A DNA stretch of 64,000 nucleotides from Lentinula raphanica. Taxonomy: Eukaryota; Basidiomycota; Agaricomycetes; Agaricales; Omphalotaceae. The notes below the pieces were generated by a model that saw only the letters and a program-made list of their open reading frames with translations, searched no databases and was not told the DNA's origin. Below are positions 45,025 to 56,875 of the stretch, piece by piece. Numbering within the stretch: the first letter of the stretch is position 1; every line of letters starts with the position of its first letter. Both the position numbers and the translations under genes were made by a program. The stretch covers positions 186,001 through 250,000 of the forward strand of contig JANVFP010000018.1 of the NCBI GenBank assembly GCA_027919835.1, written 5' to 3'.

Positions 45025-46678
45025 ATGCCCAAGCCTCTAGTATGCAGACCCGGCTTTGGGGCAGCAGAATGTAGCGTCTTGGCATACACTGGTATGCTGA
45101 GGTTTTTCATGTTGTTTCTCCTTCGTTCGTTCATTTACTCTCCCTCAATGTCAATTCTAACAGTCTTCACAGCTTTTCGGCGTGCATTACGGAACAATAA
45201 AGAATATAGCGGCATCTCTCGTGGAGACGAAGAGGCCGAGCTCCTCACCGTCAACTTTGACGCAGGCAGTCTGATGGAGGATGTCTATATGTGGCAAGAA
45301 GAATACAACGCACAGAACGAAGAGATTACAGATGAAGCTGTTCCTCTAAAGCCATTCGCTCTCGACCGACGTCCCCCAAACCCTCGCATTTCTACACCAT
45401 CAAAGAACTCGCCAAACCGAGGTCTGTGCACCTTCCGTCTCCTCGCGAACGCGCTCCCTATCAGCCAAACATGGGTATCTCTGCTCAACGAAGGAAGAGC
45501 GAGAAGTCCCACAGACGCTCTCGCACCCTCCGTGATCACGAACGCCGTAAAAAGCAGCTCGCAGTGGGCTCCTCCCTCAAAGCGTGTGCCATGCAAAACA
45601 TTGCCCGTTCCAGATTGGCCTCAAACATTGTAAAGACGGACTTTCAACGTCAGAAGGCGAAGTGGGTTGGTAAAAAATTGCGGCAAATGAGGAGGCGTAT
45701 TCGTTGGAAGAACTGTTGGCCATGCCCGAACTTAAAAGGATGTGCTGGGATGGCAGGTGAGACATAACATTTCTAGGCATTCAGGCGTCCTAACCTCCAA
45801 AAGCCATACCAGGATCATACAGGACGGGTGCGGTGTCCCGCTCGTCGTTATGGGCCGCCGACCATCAGACTTTGACGACGTTGTCGAACGTATCCAGCAG
45901 AAACTTACACAGGCACACGTAGCGCTCAATTTTGCACCTATGAAGAAGAAAGTCAACTTACGAGGAACTTATGACGCGGCACCGATGGGCGGCAGTTTCG
46001 GCGGTGGTCAGAAACGACCCGCTATGTTCGCTCACACCCCTCACAATGCCGCTATCCTTCAAGGGCTTCGAGAAGACCCAGACATGCAACGCATTGCTCG
46101 ATTATGTGACCGTGAGTGGAATTTTCTACCGCCGATAATTCTCTTAAATGTTTTTGTCAGACTATTTTCAATCCTATTTTCCCAATATGCATAACTTGTA
46201 CAACAACGTCCTCGACTTGCTTCACGAAGACAATCCCGAATTTGAGCGAAACTTCCCCGAATGCTCGTGGGCGGCGGCCCACATCAACTTCCTGCGCGCT
46301 GTGACCTTCCGACATCGAGACTTTCTCAACTTGCTTTTTGGTTTGTGTGCCGTCTTTCCCGTGGGTTCCTATGATTATCAGTGCGGTGGTCATTTGATTC
46401 TATGGGACCTCGGTCTATTCCTGGAATTTCCACCTGGAACTGTCATTCTCCTTCCTTCAGCATTGCTCGAACACTCCAATGTCAGTCTCCCGCCTGGGCA
46501 AACTCGCTCCTCTGTAACATTTTACTCTGCCGCCGGTCTCTTTCGATGGTGCCACAATGGTTTTGTATCTGATAAGGACATGCGCTCCCATGGGTCTCCC
46601 AAGCTCTTGAAGCGGTGGAATGCATACCGGGAGGAAATGTGGAAGGAGGGGCTGGGTTTACTGAAGCCCTCTGCTTAG
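45025..46678 (+). CDS. TET/JBP-like 2-oxoglutarate Fe(II) dioxygenase
   Basis: The N-terminal half is basic and exon edges are uncertain. From 45690 the frame is clear: EELLAMPELKRMCWDG, a 47-nt intron with CCTAACC branch, TRIIQDGCGVPLVVMGRRP, a GGGQKRPAM loop, a second intron (46110-46163), then the oxygenase core. The core has HRD in TFRHRDFLNLLFG (Fe-binding H-x-D), GGHLILWDLGLFLEFPPGT, the distal His in LLEHSN, and the 2-oxoglutarate Arg in GQTRSS, then GGxFRW-like AAGLFRWCHNGF. All catalytic positions are present. TET/JBP enzymes oxidise methylated or unmodified pyrimidines in DNA and are expanded in mushrooms next to KDZ transposons. An A6 run at 45672-45677 shifts frame, so one A seems missing. 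Assignment to TET/JBP, as against another dioxygenase group, is moderate. Confidence 0.6.
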
Positions 46679-47156
46679 TGTTCATTCAATGCTTCGTTGT
46701 TCCCTCATTGTGATATCAATGGCGTTCAGCCTATATCCTGTAAGCTTCAGCACCTGTCGTATCCTGCTCTTGTACATATTTGAAGTGTATACTGGAACGA
46801 CTTCTAATAACATGATTCCTTTGTCTATTTACACTCTTCCTTGAGCCTTCGTCAGTGAATAGCATTTGTATCATGGAGCATAGCTCCTCCAAGCCTCCAG
46901 TCACTATTACATAGGTTCAGCTTTTCTCACCTCTTCCGCGTTCAAACTTAAGGTTTATTCCGGTCCACGGCCGCGCTAGTAATTCAACCTAAGTATTTCG
47001 CCTCCTCACTGAATTATCTGACATAGCAAGTGGCATTCGAATCAGCAATCCTACTTCGTGTTAAACAAAAAACCAGTCCAAATATCAAGTACAAAATGTA
47101 AGGCAGACGCACTGCGACCTATAAACAGGAACTGTGGTACAAGATTCGTTCTGTAT
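46679..47156. other. intergenic between convergent genes
   Basis: This is the 3' flank of the dioxygenase gene and of RPA1. Nothing else was recognised. Confidence 0.5.
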
Positions 47157-49456
47157 CTAGTCCATCAACATGTCGTTCGACTCCATTTTCAATTCCTGTT
47201 GACCCCAAGGGGTGTCCATCGAGTTCAACAGGGCTTCGCATTCCTCCTTGTAATTCAACGGCAGGATACGAGCGACCCCATACCTGATACGTTTGTTGTC
47301 CTAACGTCAATAGACATAAAGGTCAGACAAAGAGATAAGTCATTGCCGACGGACGAACATTATAGTCATCGCGTTTGGCGCGAAGCACAAAGTTGTACAA
47401 CTTGCCGCAGGCCTCTGCCAATATGGAGTTGTACTTTGCATCATCATTGTCCTGGACAAATTCAATCAGTTACATGAGTAATATGTCTGATTTCACCTCA
47501 ACCTACCTTGATCTCTGTGATCTCATTTGCGGATTTTCCAAAGAGTGTATCACCGACGTCATTGAACCCTTGCAACCAGGCTTGACCTGTGTGATCCGAG
47601 ACAACGAACGACATGATATATCTGTGAAAAAAGGAATTCATCACTCGACGAGAATAGAGCAGACGTTGGTATACCTGTAAGTCGGGCGACTCCATAGTTT
47701 GTTGCACTTGTCGCATCTCCACGACCCCCCTTCCTCAACAACCTTCTTTTTACAAGTCTCACAAGCAGGGTAGGCAATGTTCTCGTTTCTGATGTGCATC
47801 ACCATCGCTCTTGTTGAAAAATAGACTGGTTTTTCGTCCGAGTCGGGGATGCGATCGGCTTCTAACTTCATCTCACAGAGGGTTTTCATCTCTGAGCGAT
47901 TGAACCCGCCTCCACCTGATCCAGGGAGCGATTCACCTGCATTCCTTTGGGACTGGAAGGTCATAGTACTGCCGGTGGAGTCGTACCAGCCTTGAAGGGC
48001 ATACGATTCTGGAATATCCGGGTCGCGGGTCATAATGGAACTCGAGGTCATACCAAGCGAGCGTCCTGTAAAAGAAAAGACGATTCAACCATGGCTGTTC
48101 GTTTTGATGAAATTACACACTGACCTTCATAAGCGAAGACTTTGACACCCTTAAAAGCAACCACCGGGTTTTGTTTGTCAGAGCTGAAATTGACGGCTTC
48201 CTTGCCCCAGAGAGTCAATCTCACGAAAAACCCTGATTCGTCAACCAGGGTCAGATCTCTCTTCTGCATCTGCAAAGGAGGTTACAGTTAGATAATTCCG
48301 CAAGTATTGGAAATGTCATGAATGCTGACCGTGCGATTAGTCTTTTGAGAAGTGATTTCAGAAACATCGCCATATTCCTTCAGGATGCCAATGATATCTA
48401 CTAGGCAATGAGGCAGTAGAATTCTGTACGATTAGATGTACGTACCACAATTAGAGTCCTTGGGCAAATCATGCAAATCCTGCAAAGTTACGAAGTTATA
48501 CTTGATCGTAGGTAGACTTGATGCTTCCTCACACTGGAGTAGATATACTCAGATAAGGACGTGCTGCGCATAGACAAATCATACCTCTTCAATCTCGGTT
48601 TTAGCCTCTAGAGTGATCTCGAAGTCATTCTGGACCTTGGAGTATTTTTTGTTCGCAAGGTTGACTTTTCCTTTGGAGACGTAGTAGACCTTCCCTTCCT
48701 TCAATTTGGGGTAAAGGTCGTCGGCGATAGCGTTGAACGCGGTGGCTCTGATTTCACCCGTTTCATCCTTGAAAGTCACATTGAATACCTTGCCTTCCCC
48801 ACGCACATTCGAGAATGATTTGAGTTCTGTCTTCTGAATGATCCTTGCTTTGATCGTCCAATTGTTCTGATAAGGACCAAGACTCTCAATAGGATGCCAG
48901 TTGTTCCTCTGGGGGAGATGACAGACAGAAAGTGCTGGAACCTCGCTGCTGGAAGTGGATTGAGCAGTAGGCTGCCGAAGAGAGTTTTCGACCGCAGGAG
49001 TCGGAGCTTCCGGATTCGCACTTGTTTCTATAGGAACCGGTTCTCCAATCCTCCCATCCTCTTGTCCAAGGATTCGTAAGGCCATAATGATCATTATACT
49101 GTATGTCAAATTAAGTGACTTAACCACGACTGAAAACTGAGATAACGCGTCGCTAACCGTCTTTCTCGCACATAACCAAAAGACAGCCTCTCTATGCAAA
49201 CTAGAGTGTTTTTCCTGAGGTTTTCTTCTACTACCATATTATTGAGGTGAGTCCCTAATACGGCTTGTAGAAAATGCGCGCCGTCCGACAAAACGATACG
49301 GTAACGATCAGAGTGAAGATTCGTATTATCTTGATGTCTACCAACTTTGTTCAAGGAGAGCACTTGAAGCGTAATGGAACGATCTAAAAGTTCATCTTCA
49401 TTGAAGGTAGCGCTGCTAATTCGTTGGCAGATGCCCGTGTCAAGTTGGAAGCTCAT
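47157..49456 (-). CDS. RFA1: replication protein A large subunit (RPA1)
   Basis: About nine exons encode the 70-kDa subunit of the single-stranded DNA-binding complex RPA, needed for replication, repair and recombination. The start MSFQLDTGICQRISSATF opens the N-terminal protein-interaction OB fold, which includes SDGAHFLQAVLGTHLN. A Ser/Pro-rich linker leads to DNA-binding domain A (IESLGPYQNNWTIKARI, NVRGEGKVFNVTFKDETGEI), domain B (LPKDSNCDIIGILKEYGDV, RDLTLVDESGFFVRLTLWG) and domain C. The zinc ribbon of domain C reads CETCKKK...WRCDKC. The end is GVARILPLNYKEECEALL and a short tail. All domains and the four zinc Cys are present, so this is a functional gene. It shares a divergent promoter of about 350 bp with the truncated NOT1 gene. 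Confidence 0.95.
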
Positions 49457-49527
49457 TGTGGTTGGGAGTAAAAAAGTATTTGTTGACCAAGCGCGTTCGC
49501 CGTTTCGTTTATATGTCACAGGGTGAC

Positions 49528-49600
49528 AATGAGTCATTGTCGCGCTTGAGTCATTGTCGCGCTTGAGTCATTGTCGCGCTATGAGTCATTGTCGTGCTTG
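49528..49600. promoter_or_regulatory. four TGAGTCA boxes with TTGTCGCGC spacers
   Basis: TGAGTCA occurs at 49530, 49547, 49564 and 49582, with steps of 17, 17 and 18 bp. The first and last sit in the full palindrome ATGAGTCAT. Each box is followed by TTGTCGCGC or TTGTCGTGC. TGA(G/C)TCA is the bZIP site of Gcn4/CPC1 and AP-1 factors. The CGCG spacer resembles MBF-type cell-cycle sites. The array is 74-130 bp before the RPA1 ATG and 210-280 bp before the NOT1 ATG. Confidence 0.6.
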
Positions 49601-49809
49601 AGCCGAGGCGGCAGTTTGCCGAAGCAACCGATTTCGAGCTCCGACGATTAATTTCCTGCTGGAGTCATAGCTAAGCTTGTCTCTCGTCTTCCTTCCTGTC
49701 AGCCGGAGTGGCTCCGTAGCCTCAAAAGCGCCGCGTCGCCTCCAAGTTACCACCCATCCTTTTTCACCTCACAACCTTCCGCTATCCATCAACAATTTCA
49801 CCCTCAAAA

Positions 49810-52162
49810 ATGGCAACAGGACTCGGGAACGCTGCAGTCTGGCACTCGATCACACCGTCGAGGACCAGCTCGCATATGGAAAACTCGTTTGGGCATACTA
49901 TCGTCAAAGCCCAGATAGTGCTCTTGCTGTCAACCTTAACAGAGGACAATCATGAACAGAATCAACTGGAAATTCGATCGGTGCGTCTTTACAATTAACT
50001 ACACCTAACAGGAACTCATAACGTTCTGCAGCTTTCGGAGCAACATGGTATAGATACCTATCTGCACTTCATCAGGCGCTTGATTGTGCACTCTCACGCG
50101 CGTTTGTCTTGCAACAATAATTCCACGACCTTCGACGCGTCGAACTCACTCAGTTTTCGGCTGCTCTTACAAGAAATCCAGAGATTAGCTCGAGACCCAT
50201 ATCTTGCTGAACGCTTTCGGGACGGTGTTGATAGAGGTGAAGGAGAAGTCTTTAGGAACTTTGACTTTATTCGATTCGTTGATCGCATGGGCTTACGACC
50301 TCTCGAACGACTGATCCTCGCGACTCCAATCGTTTCTTCCCCAGTCAGGAAAGAATTCAGCGCACAAGCACAAACAGTCGTGAAGCAGGAGTTCAAAAAT
50401 GCAGTCCTCAGCCTGTGTCATAATCCGTCCTTCGACCATGCAGACTTGTCACCAAATCAGGTTAGCAAATTACTGGGAAGTCTGCTCTCCGATCCTCCTG
50501 TAGATTCTCCCGTTCTGAACGCCTCACAACGACAAGCACTTATCGTGGCAGCACAGACCAAATATGGCAAAAATACTGTTGCCCCCATGCTCCAACGTAT
50601 TCTGCCTAGTTTGAGGTGAGTGTTCATCATCTCAAGCGTTACATCAATGCCAACCTCAAAGTTTTGACAGCTTACCACCCGGTACAACACTCGTTCAGGC
50701 TCTCGTGCAGCTTGGCCCCGACATCACAGCTGACCCTGATGCCGTTCGTGCACTCTTGGCGCGTTTTGGCATCACCGATGTTTCTCCTCCGCAAGACGAA
50801 CGGGTCGTTGACATCGTGCTGAATCTGAGCCGGAAGGCTACTGAAGGAGAGGTCATATGTGATATGGCAGCTCTAGTTCGAGCCTTAAACAGTTTTCCCA
50901 ATGCCAACCTCAATTGGGCAACCGTGATCAAATCTTTCGATGTTCCCGACCGACACGGTGTTGACACGCCAACTCTCAAACTCCTCATTGCCATCCTTCT
51001 CGGTTGCTCTCGTGACGCCAATCCCCACCCTGTAACCGGCTTTTGGACTATCTGGTCTAACGCCCTGTACCAACTTCGCCTTCTTGATGCACTGCTATCC
51101 CTTCCGGGTGACACGTTCAACTTGGTCCAGCTTCCTGGCCGCCGCGTTGTAACAGTCGAGGATGTTGCAGTTGCCAGTCCCACTATCAAATCCCTCGCAG
51201 CTAATGTTCAGGGTCACACTTGGAATTCCCTTGATTTATTTGAGGTTTTGGTGAAGTTAGCAGATTCAGAATCGACAGAGATTCGAGGCGTCGTTTGCGA
51301 GATGTTAGACAAAGCCATCAAAATCAGTGCTGAGCTTGTGCATATGGGCCTCTTGCAAGTCTCGGTGAGCAAATTGACAAGACATTCACTGTTCTGTCAA
51401 TGGCTTACAACTATGTATAGGACGCTCCCTGGAATGAAATTAGCCTCGAATACTCTCACAAATTACGCACCATGTTTCTTGCAGGACACCCTAACCATCA
51501 ACTTGTTTTCATGCGAATTTGGCAAATACAACCAACATATCTTACAGACGCTTTCCGCGATTTCTACGAAGAGAACCCTCTCAATATAACTCGTATACTA
51601 GATGTAGCGCACGATCTTAAAGTGCGTCAAGTTCCTCTCCCGTCTTTCTATTTTTCATTGTCTCTTCTCTCAGATCCTGGAGGCTCTCTTAGAACTTCGT
51701 CCGTTAAGCTTTGCGTTAGACGTTGCGGCATTAGCGTCTCAGAGAGAATACCTGAACTTGGACAAGTGGTTGATGGACAACGTTACCAATCATGGCGCCG
51801 AATTTTTGCATTCTGTGTTGATGTTCTTAGAGGACAAGATGCAGAACGAAACGACGATCCGAATTGCGGATCCCCAACTTGACTCCAGAACGATGACTCT
51901 CAACCCTAACACGATCACCATCATACTCAGGATGCTATGGAATAGGTATGTCGTGGATTTGAGAATGCCCTTCCCGATGCTAACATGTTTCAGTCAAAGC
52001 CAAATGGCAGACGAGGACAGGCAGTTTTGGTGGGATGTCAAAAACCATTGTCTCCAAGTCCATCCTCGGTTGATGAGTATGATGCCTAATACGGATATCG
52101 AACCTGGATATACTGTCATCAGCTACTCTCCCGAACTTGAAGCAGAACGAAAAGGAAAGTGA
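49810..52162 (+). CDS. NOT1 (CCR4-NOT scaffold) N-terminal part only
   Basis: Seven or so exons encode about 700 residues that read like the HEAT-repeat N-terminus of NOT1. Segments are LSEQHGIDTYLHFIRRLIVH, LARDPYLAERFRDG, ALRPLERL-like LRPLERLILA, TPTLKLLIAILLG, LVFMRIWQIQP, ALLELRPLSFALDVAALASQ and MLWN, ending PNTDIEPGYTVISYSPELEA. NOT1 scaffolds the deadenylase complex that shortens mRNA poly(A). Normal fungal NOT1 has about 2000 residues. Here translation stops at ERKGK (52162), just where the family continues with the next helical region, and no MIF4G, CAF40-binding or NOT-box region follows. The open frames and splice sites are intact up to that point. It could be a truncated paralogue or the product of a rearrangement. 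Confidence 0.75.
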
Positions 52163-52998
52163 GGCAGTCGAGTCCTTCCTCCTCTCAGAGCGAGTTCTGC
52201 TGCATTGACATACACAGAAATGGATGTGAATTCCTCAGTCTCGATGTATTGTACCGTAGCATTGTTCATAGTCGCTAGATTTACCGGCGCCAATATTCCT
52301 ATTTTTTTTCCCCTTTCACTCCTACCAATCCTCACTCGTTATACCTTTCTGCACTTGTTTATTCGCTCAATGATGAGTACCACTAAGCTCTCAAACCTTC
52401 GAGGATCTCGAAACGCACTCACTCGCTCTTACATCTGGTTCAAGGATGGAAACATTGTACTCATCACCGAGTCTTCCATTTTCAAAATTCACAGCAGCAC
52501 AACAGTTTCTTGTCGATATCCTTCTAGCTCAGTTGGAGAATCGCGATCTGTCACCTGAATGCTGGTATCCTCAATCGTCGCATTCATTCAAAGCACACCC
52601 GTGTGTTCAAGCATTCGAGCAGATGTATCTAGACGTATCGATGTATTGGAGGTGTGGCTATCGGACGTGATGAGGACCCTCTGTTCACTTTGACGCAAAG
52701 TATGGATCGATTGGTAAGGCCGGATAAGGTCGAAGGCGAACGGGCGAGAGCCTTGATGTGCGGACCTTATAAGAGCCTATTCTATACTGCCAACTGTACA
52801 AAGGGCAGGGAAGCCGCCTGGGCACTCTTACCAATGTGGTTTGGTTTTGCGGGCGGTCGGGGTAACGATTCTGGCAACAAAGAATTACAATCAAGACATG
52901 TAGCTGAATGACCTCGCATAGATGTTACATATACTACCTACATACATTAAAACCAGTGTGCGTGAACTATTCGATTGTAACCATCCGTCAGAGCCCTC
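52163..52998 (+). other. possible degenerate coding stretch after NOT1
   Basis: Two plus-strand frames look partly protein-like: one near 52480-52670 (FSKFTAAQQFLVDILLAQLE, ECWYPQSS) and one near 52654-52911 (DPLFTLTQSMDRLVRPDK, PYKSLFYTANCTKGREAAW). They could be joined exons of one gene, for example a small orphan with a GTGTGG junction, or debris of the missing NOT1 part. They do not match NOT1 as I know it. Confidence 0.3.
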
Positions 52999-55395
52999 TC
53001 AGATAATCAACAGCGAATCCCAATAGGAACCTTCCAACGAGCATGACACCTGTTGGCCAGAGTCCCTGGCGGAAGCGATAGAACTTGAGGATGAAGAAGA
53101 TTTAGTATGATCATTGTTGATAGTGTCAACTGAATCAACGCTATCCATGAGCGTGTCGTCCAACATCTGATCTTCATTCGTCCCCACTTCATTGAATGCA
53201 CCTGCTGCTTTGAGTGGCATACTAAGCAACCATTGTGTGGCTGACCGCATATGAGCCCGGAGTGGGGCCAGTATAGAAAACGACAACACAAGCAGCGAGT
53301 CCGGAAACCTCAAAGCTTCGAACCGCCCAGTGTTCAGATCGAGAAGAAAAGGGGTTGCATGTGATGAAGAACACTTCTCTGAAGCGCGATAGGGACAAAT
53401 TGAGCCTGGGGTGACTCCACGCGAACGTGCACGAGAAGAGTTGCGTGACGGCGGAGGATAGAGAGAGACAGTCGTGGAAGGGAAGGGGAATGCTACAACG
53501 AGCGGTATTGGCGGACGTGAGGGCGTGTCGGGAATTTCGTCTGCCGTGAGGAAGCTTAAATCTGAGAGCGACGAGGAAGAAGGCATCGTGGATGGGAATG
53601 CTGATGAAGGTGGAAGCGATGGAGATGTGGCAGGTACAGGAGAGGAGGAGGAAGAGGAATATGGGCGAGCGAGGGATGACCTCTTCAGACGAGACTGTTT
53701 GCGTGCCCTGCGTGTACTCGAGCGGACATGAGATAAAGGATCCGCCGTTCGGATTCTGACAGTGCGTAGAAGCCCTTCCTCAGAGTCTGGATGTGATCCA
53801 ACTTCGCGAGAGCAGTGATTCTGCCGCTGTGACGAATATGCATCTTCCCACCTAGCTTCCCACTCTGCCTTGAATTGCTTCCAGCTACCTTCGGAGCGAG
53901 TGTCACGGTGAATTGGGACAGATACGTCAGTATGGGTCTGTTCAAGAGTGATAACCTCCTCCTGATGACCTCGCCTGTTACGGGCACGACGACTCGAAAG
54001 CAGTCCACTTCATGAATTTCTCGACAGCCTCGGCACGGAGTCTCTGTGCCACATCAGGTCGTTGAGAGAGAAGATCGTGAAGCTCTTCTACAGTGGAGAC
54101 CTGTACTCGGCGTAGCTGGTGTGCATGAAGAGAAGATAGATGACAGGGACAAGCGGAGACAGGGCTTCAGAGAACTGTGCAATTTCATGTCTGATGGAAG
54201 AGACGTGAAAGAAATCCTTTTTAGTGATATGTCATTTGAGGTTGTATTACACATCGGGGACATACCTTCATTAGATATTTCCGATGCAAATGAGTCGATT
54301 ACTATCGAAAACGCTTCCTCCATGTCTTAATCTTGAAGAGCGACACAATCAAACTGAGCATCTGACATGTTTCGATGCAGTAGCTTTCGACACGACTTCA
54401 TCCAAATCCTTCTTTACTCTGTTCGATAAGGGGATGGGTGGTTCAACTTGCTCCGTTGAAGATCTCCGAAAGTCCGAAGGTCCGACCACGAGCAGACGAA
54501 AGAAGTTCGATGTGGAAGGGCCGGTATAAGTCTGGAAATGATGAAGAGATGGTTTCGGAGGATGAGGAGCCTCCAGAGGATGAGAATTAACGATATTCGA
54601 TGAATTCAGAGCTTTAGGAAGCATCAAAGATGGTATAACCAGCTTTTTAGTCACCCTGAGACTTCTCGACTCGCCATCCTCGTTGAAGTTCTCGTGAGAG
54701 TCTTCGGCAAGACCGTATGAGGCCATGGAAGCAGGTGAGCTGAAAAAGAATGAAGAGGAGACAGATGGGAGTAAGATGATTCGGATTCCGGATCAGATTC
54801 AGTCCCAAGGTCATGATCATGGTCAGCGTGATATACCGTTTGGGGCTGCGGGCCATTGTGGAGGTTGTGATGTCTCGGGTTCGGACGAGGAGCCCACCTC
54901 CACTAGTGCAGTAGTTCCGCGAGAGAGGACAGATGGAGAAGAGACTCCGCTTTCGTATTCGAACATGCTAGCGTAATCAGTTATGTGGATGGTGTCATAT
55001 TGGACCGAGGTTGTGTTGGAAGAAGACAGTGGATCTGGTATCCTGAGAATACTAGCGCTAGCACTCGAAGGTGGGGATATTGATTCCATCTCCTCTACAT
55101 CGACCCTCGAATCCACTTGTACAGTCCCCGAGTGTGCGGCTTCCTGTGTCGTTAGAGAGTGGATAGGATCCGTGTAGTCAGAATTGTCCAGGAAATAGTT
55201 ATGACGATCTTGCTTCTTCACTTCAATGTCGGTATTGGCAGTGGAAGACGGCTGTGTATCTGAGAGTAAATGATTCAGTAATAGGAGAATACGATGTGAA
55301 GGGAGCTCACTATTAACACTCTCAGCGTTCATCTCGGTAGCAAGAATCATCGTGATGTGAAAGCCTGAAAGAAGCGCCAAATTACGGTTGGACAA
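52999..55395 (-). CDS. hypothetical disordered protein
   Basis: Minus-strand exons can be followed from 55395 (MSNRNLALLSGFHITMILAT) through an acidic, Ser-rich stretch (DNSDYTDPIHSLTTQEAAHS). Next comes a helical segment near 54110 (QLRRVQVSTVEELHDLLSQR, then AQRLRAEAVEKFMKW) and a basic region (EGSWKQFKAEWEARWEDA). The end is Ser/Pro-rich, with SSSSSLSDLSFLTADEIPDT, a membrane-like stretch LLVLSFSILAPL and a Ser/Asp-rich tail ending EGSYWDSLLII. Exon joins near 54000 and 54350-54730 are not resolved. The protein appears mostly disordered, with one coiled helical piece. No family is recognised. Confidence 0.45.
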
Positions 55396-56057
55396 CCGTC
55401 AGTCGATGTTGGTTATCTCTTGCGAGAGACTAGACTACCTCGATTTAACACTGATAAGTATCCCGAATCGAAAGTTAGATTAGTTGATTGTCGTAGACTG
55501 AATATCGTTCCCTTGTCCAAAGTCCGAGCATTCAAACCCAAGTTGAAGGTGAACTAGATAGAGGCAGGCGAGAACCAGCGTAAACCTCGTGGTAACGTTA
55601 GAGAGTGGTGAAGCGATTTTCGCCTGCCGACTTCAAATTCCATGATCAATCGAATGGAGATTATAAGTATCGTCTGGTCTGCTCCTCATTGCAGCATCGT
55701 AAGCAGTGGCTCGACATGACCGTTCGTGTCATGATTATTCCTTCAATTCGAACGCGGAATAATCTCGATGATAACGTCTGTAAGCCTCGAAGCGCAACAA
55801 AACCGATTGAATGCTGGTTCGAGTACAAGGCATGTGTTCCATGAGCAGAGAGGTACACATTCGTTACGAATGCAGCTACTCGTGAAACAGAGCAAACAAA
55901 GACATCAGAATGAGAATAGTATCGATAGCATACAACGTACTTGCAACGTACTCAGCGTACTTGGTGATTTGCTTCAGCGTCATGATCAGCTTAGCGATAC
56001 CGGAAGATACAATGATGCCTTCTTGTTTCGACCGCTTCAATAGTTTCAGAGCTAACC
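55396..56057. other. intergenic
   Basis: This is probably the promoter of the minus-strand hypothetical gene and the 3' flank of the next. No gene is supported. Confidence 0.3.
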
Positions 56058-56774
56058 TCAGCCATCTGCCCCCAAGATGAGGACTTCGCGCGCGAGAATT
56101 GCATGCCGCCGAACATCCTGAGGTTCAACAGCACCGATATAATCCAGATGACCTTTCTCGAACTCTAGCATGAGATCGAAACCACTTTTCGGTTTGACCA
56201 GTCGTGTCATCAAAGGCATGTCTCGTTTGGATTCTTCGAAGAAGTGACCTTCTGAAGAGACTATTTTGACCATCCCCAGAATCACGTTGAGATCTCGAGA
56301 AGAACAGCCAGAACGATAGAACGAGCCGAATGAGTGGAAAGGGTTTCGTTCGCCGATACCTAGCTCGTGCTTGAAAGGAATTAGATGCAACCACCTGTGG
56401 AAAGCGTGAGGAGAGTGTGTTGATTTCCCCGAGAGCCGCGTCGAGGAATATCATGTCGCGAGGAATGTCCACGCCCTGATCCTGCAGTATGCAGCGCACA
56501 CAATGTGCGGTTGTTAGTTTGTGTTCCTGGATGAGCTGATGCAGGGTATCGATTGTTGGGACAAGGCCGAAGGAGAAGTCCCGTGGTCGTTGGCGTTTTG
56601 AAAATGGTCATCGAGCCATAACACGGGCTGCCTTTGACCGACAAGAGGCTTTGTTAGAAGGACCGCAGGAGGAATAGACGAGATTTTTCGAGTAAAAGAT
56701 CTTTCCCGAGGTCGATAGACAGAATTCGAGCGTATAAACGGAGAGAGCAGAGCCCTCATACATGGAGCCCGCAT
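56058..56774 (-). CDS. hypothetical, possibly mitochondrial protein
   Basis: The first exon (from 56774) encodes an Arg/Ser-rich, acid-poor N-terminus (MRAPCMRALLSPFIRSNSVY) that resembles a mitochondrial targeting sequence. It continues to LLTKPLVGQRQPVLWLDDHF. Further minus-strand exons give TLHQLIQEHKLTTAHCVRCI, then VDIPRDMIFLDAALGEINTL and, after an intron near 56395, SFKHELGIGERNPFHSFGSF, ending AILAREVLILGADG. The total is about 220 residues. I do not recognise the family. The exon 1 to 2 junction near 56590 is uncertain. Confidence 0.4.
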
Positions 56775-56875
56775 GGTGTACCAAACGTTTTTTCTTTATC
56801 TTATCTCCTGAGTTGACTTCTCGCGCTTATCTAATCTTCTCTTTTGGCTATAACCTTCCAGGTCAAAAATTTGGA

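Noticed and set aside
53474..53731. Plus-strand Glu/Gly-rich frame
   Set aside because: It is antisense to the Ser/Pro-rich minus-strand coding sequence and lacks a start context or motif.
54725..55177. Plus-strand frames opposite the disordered hypothetical gene
   Set aside because: They are antisense shadows of acidic and Ser-rich minus-strand exons.
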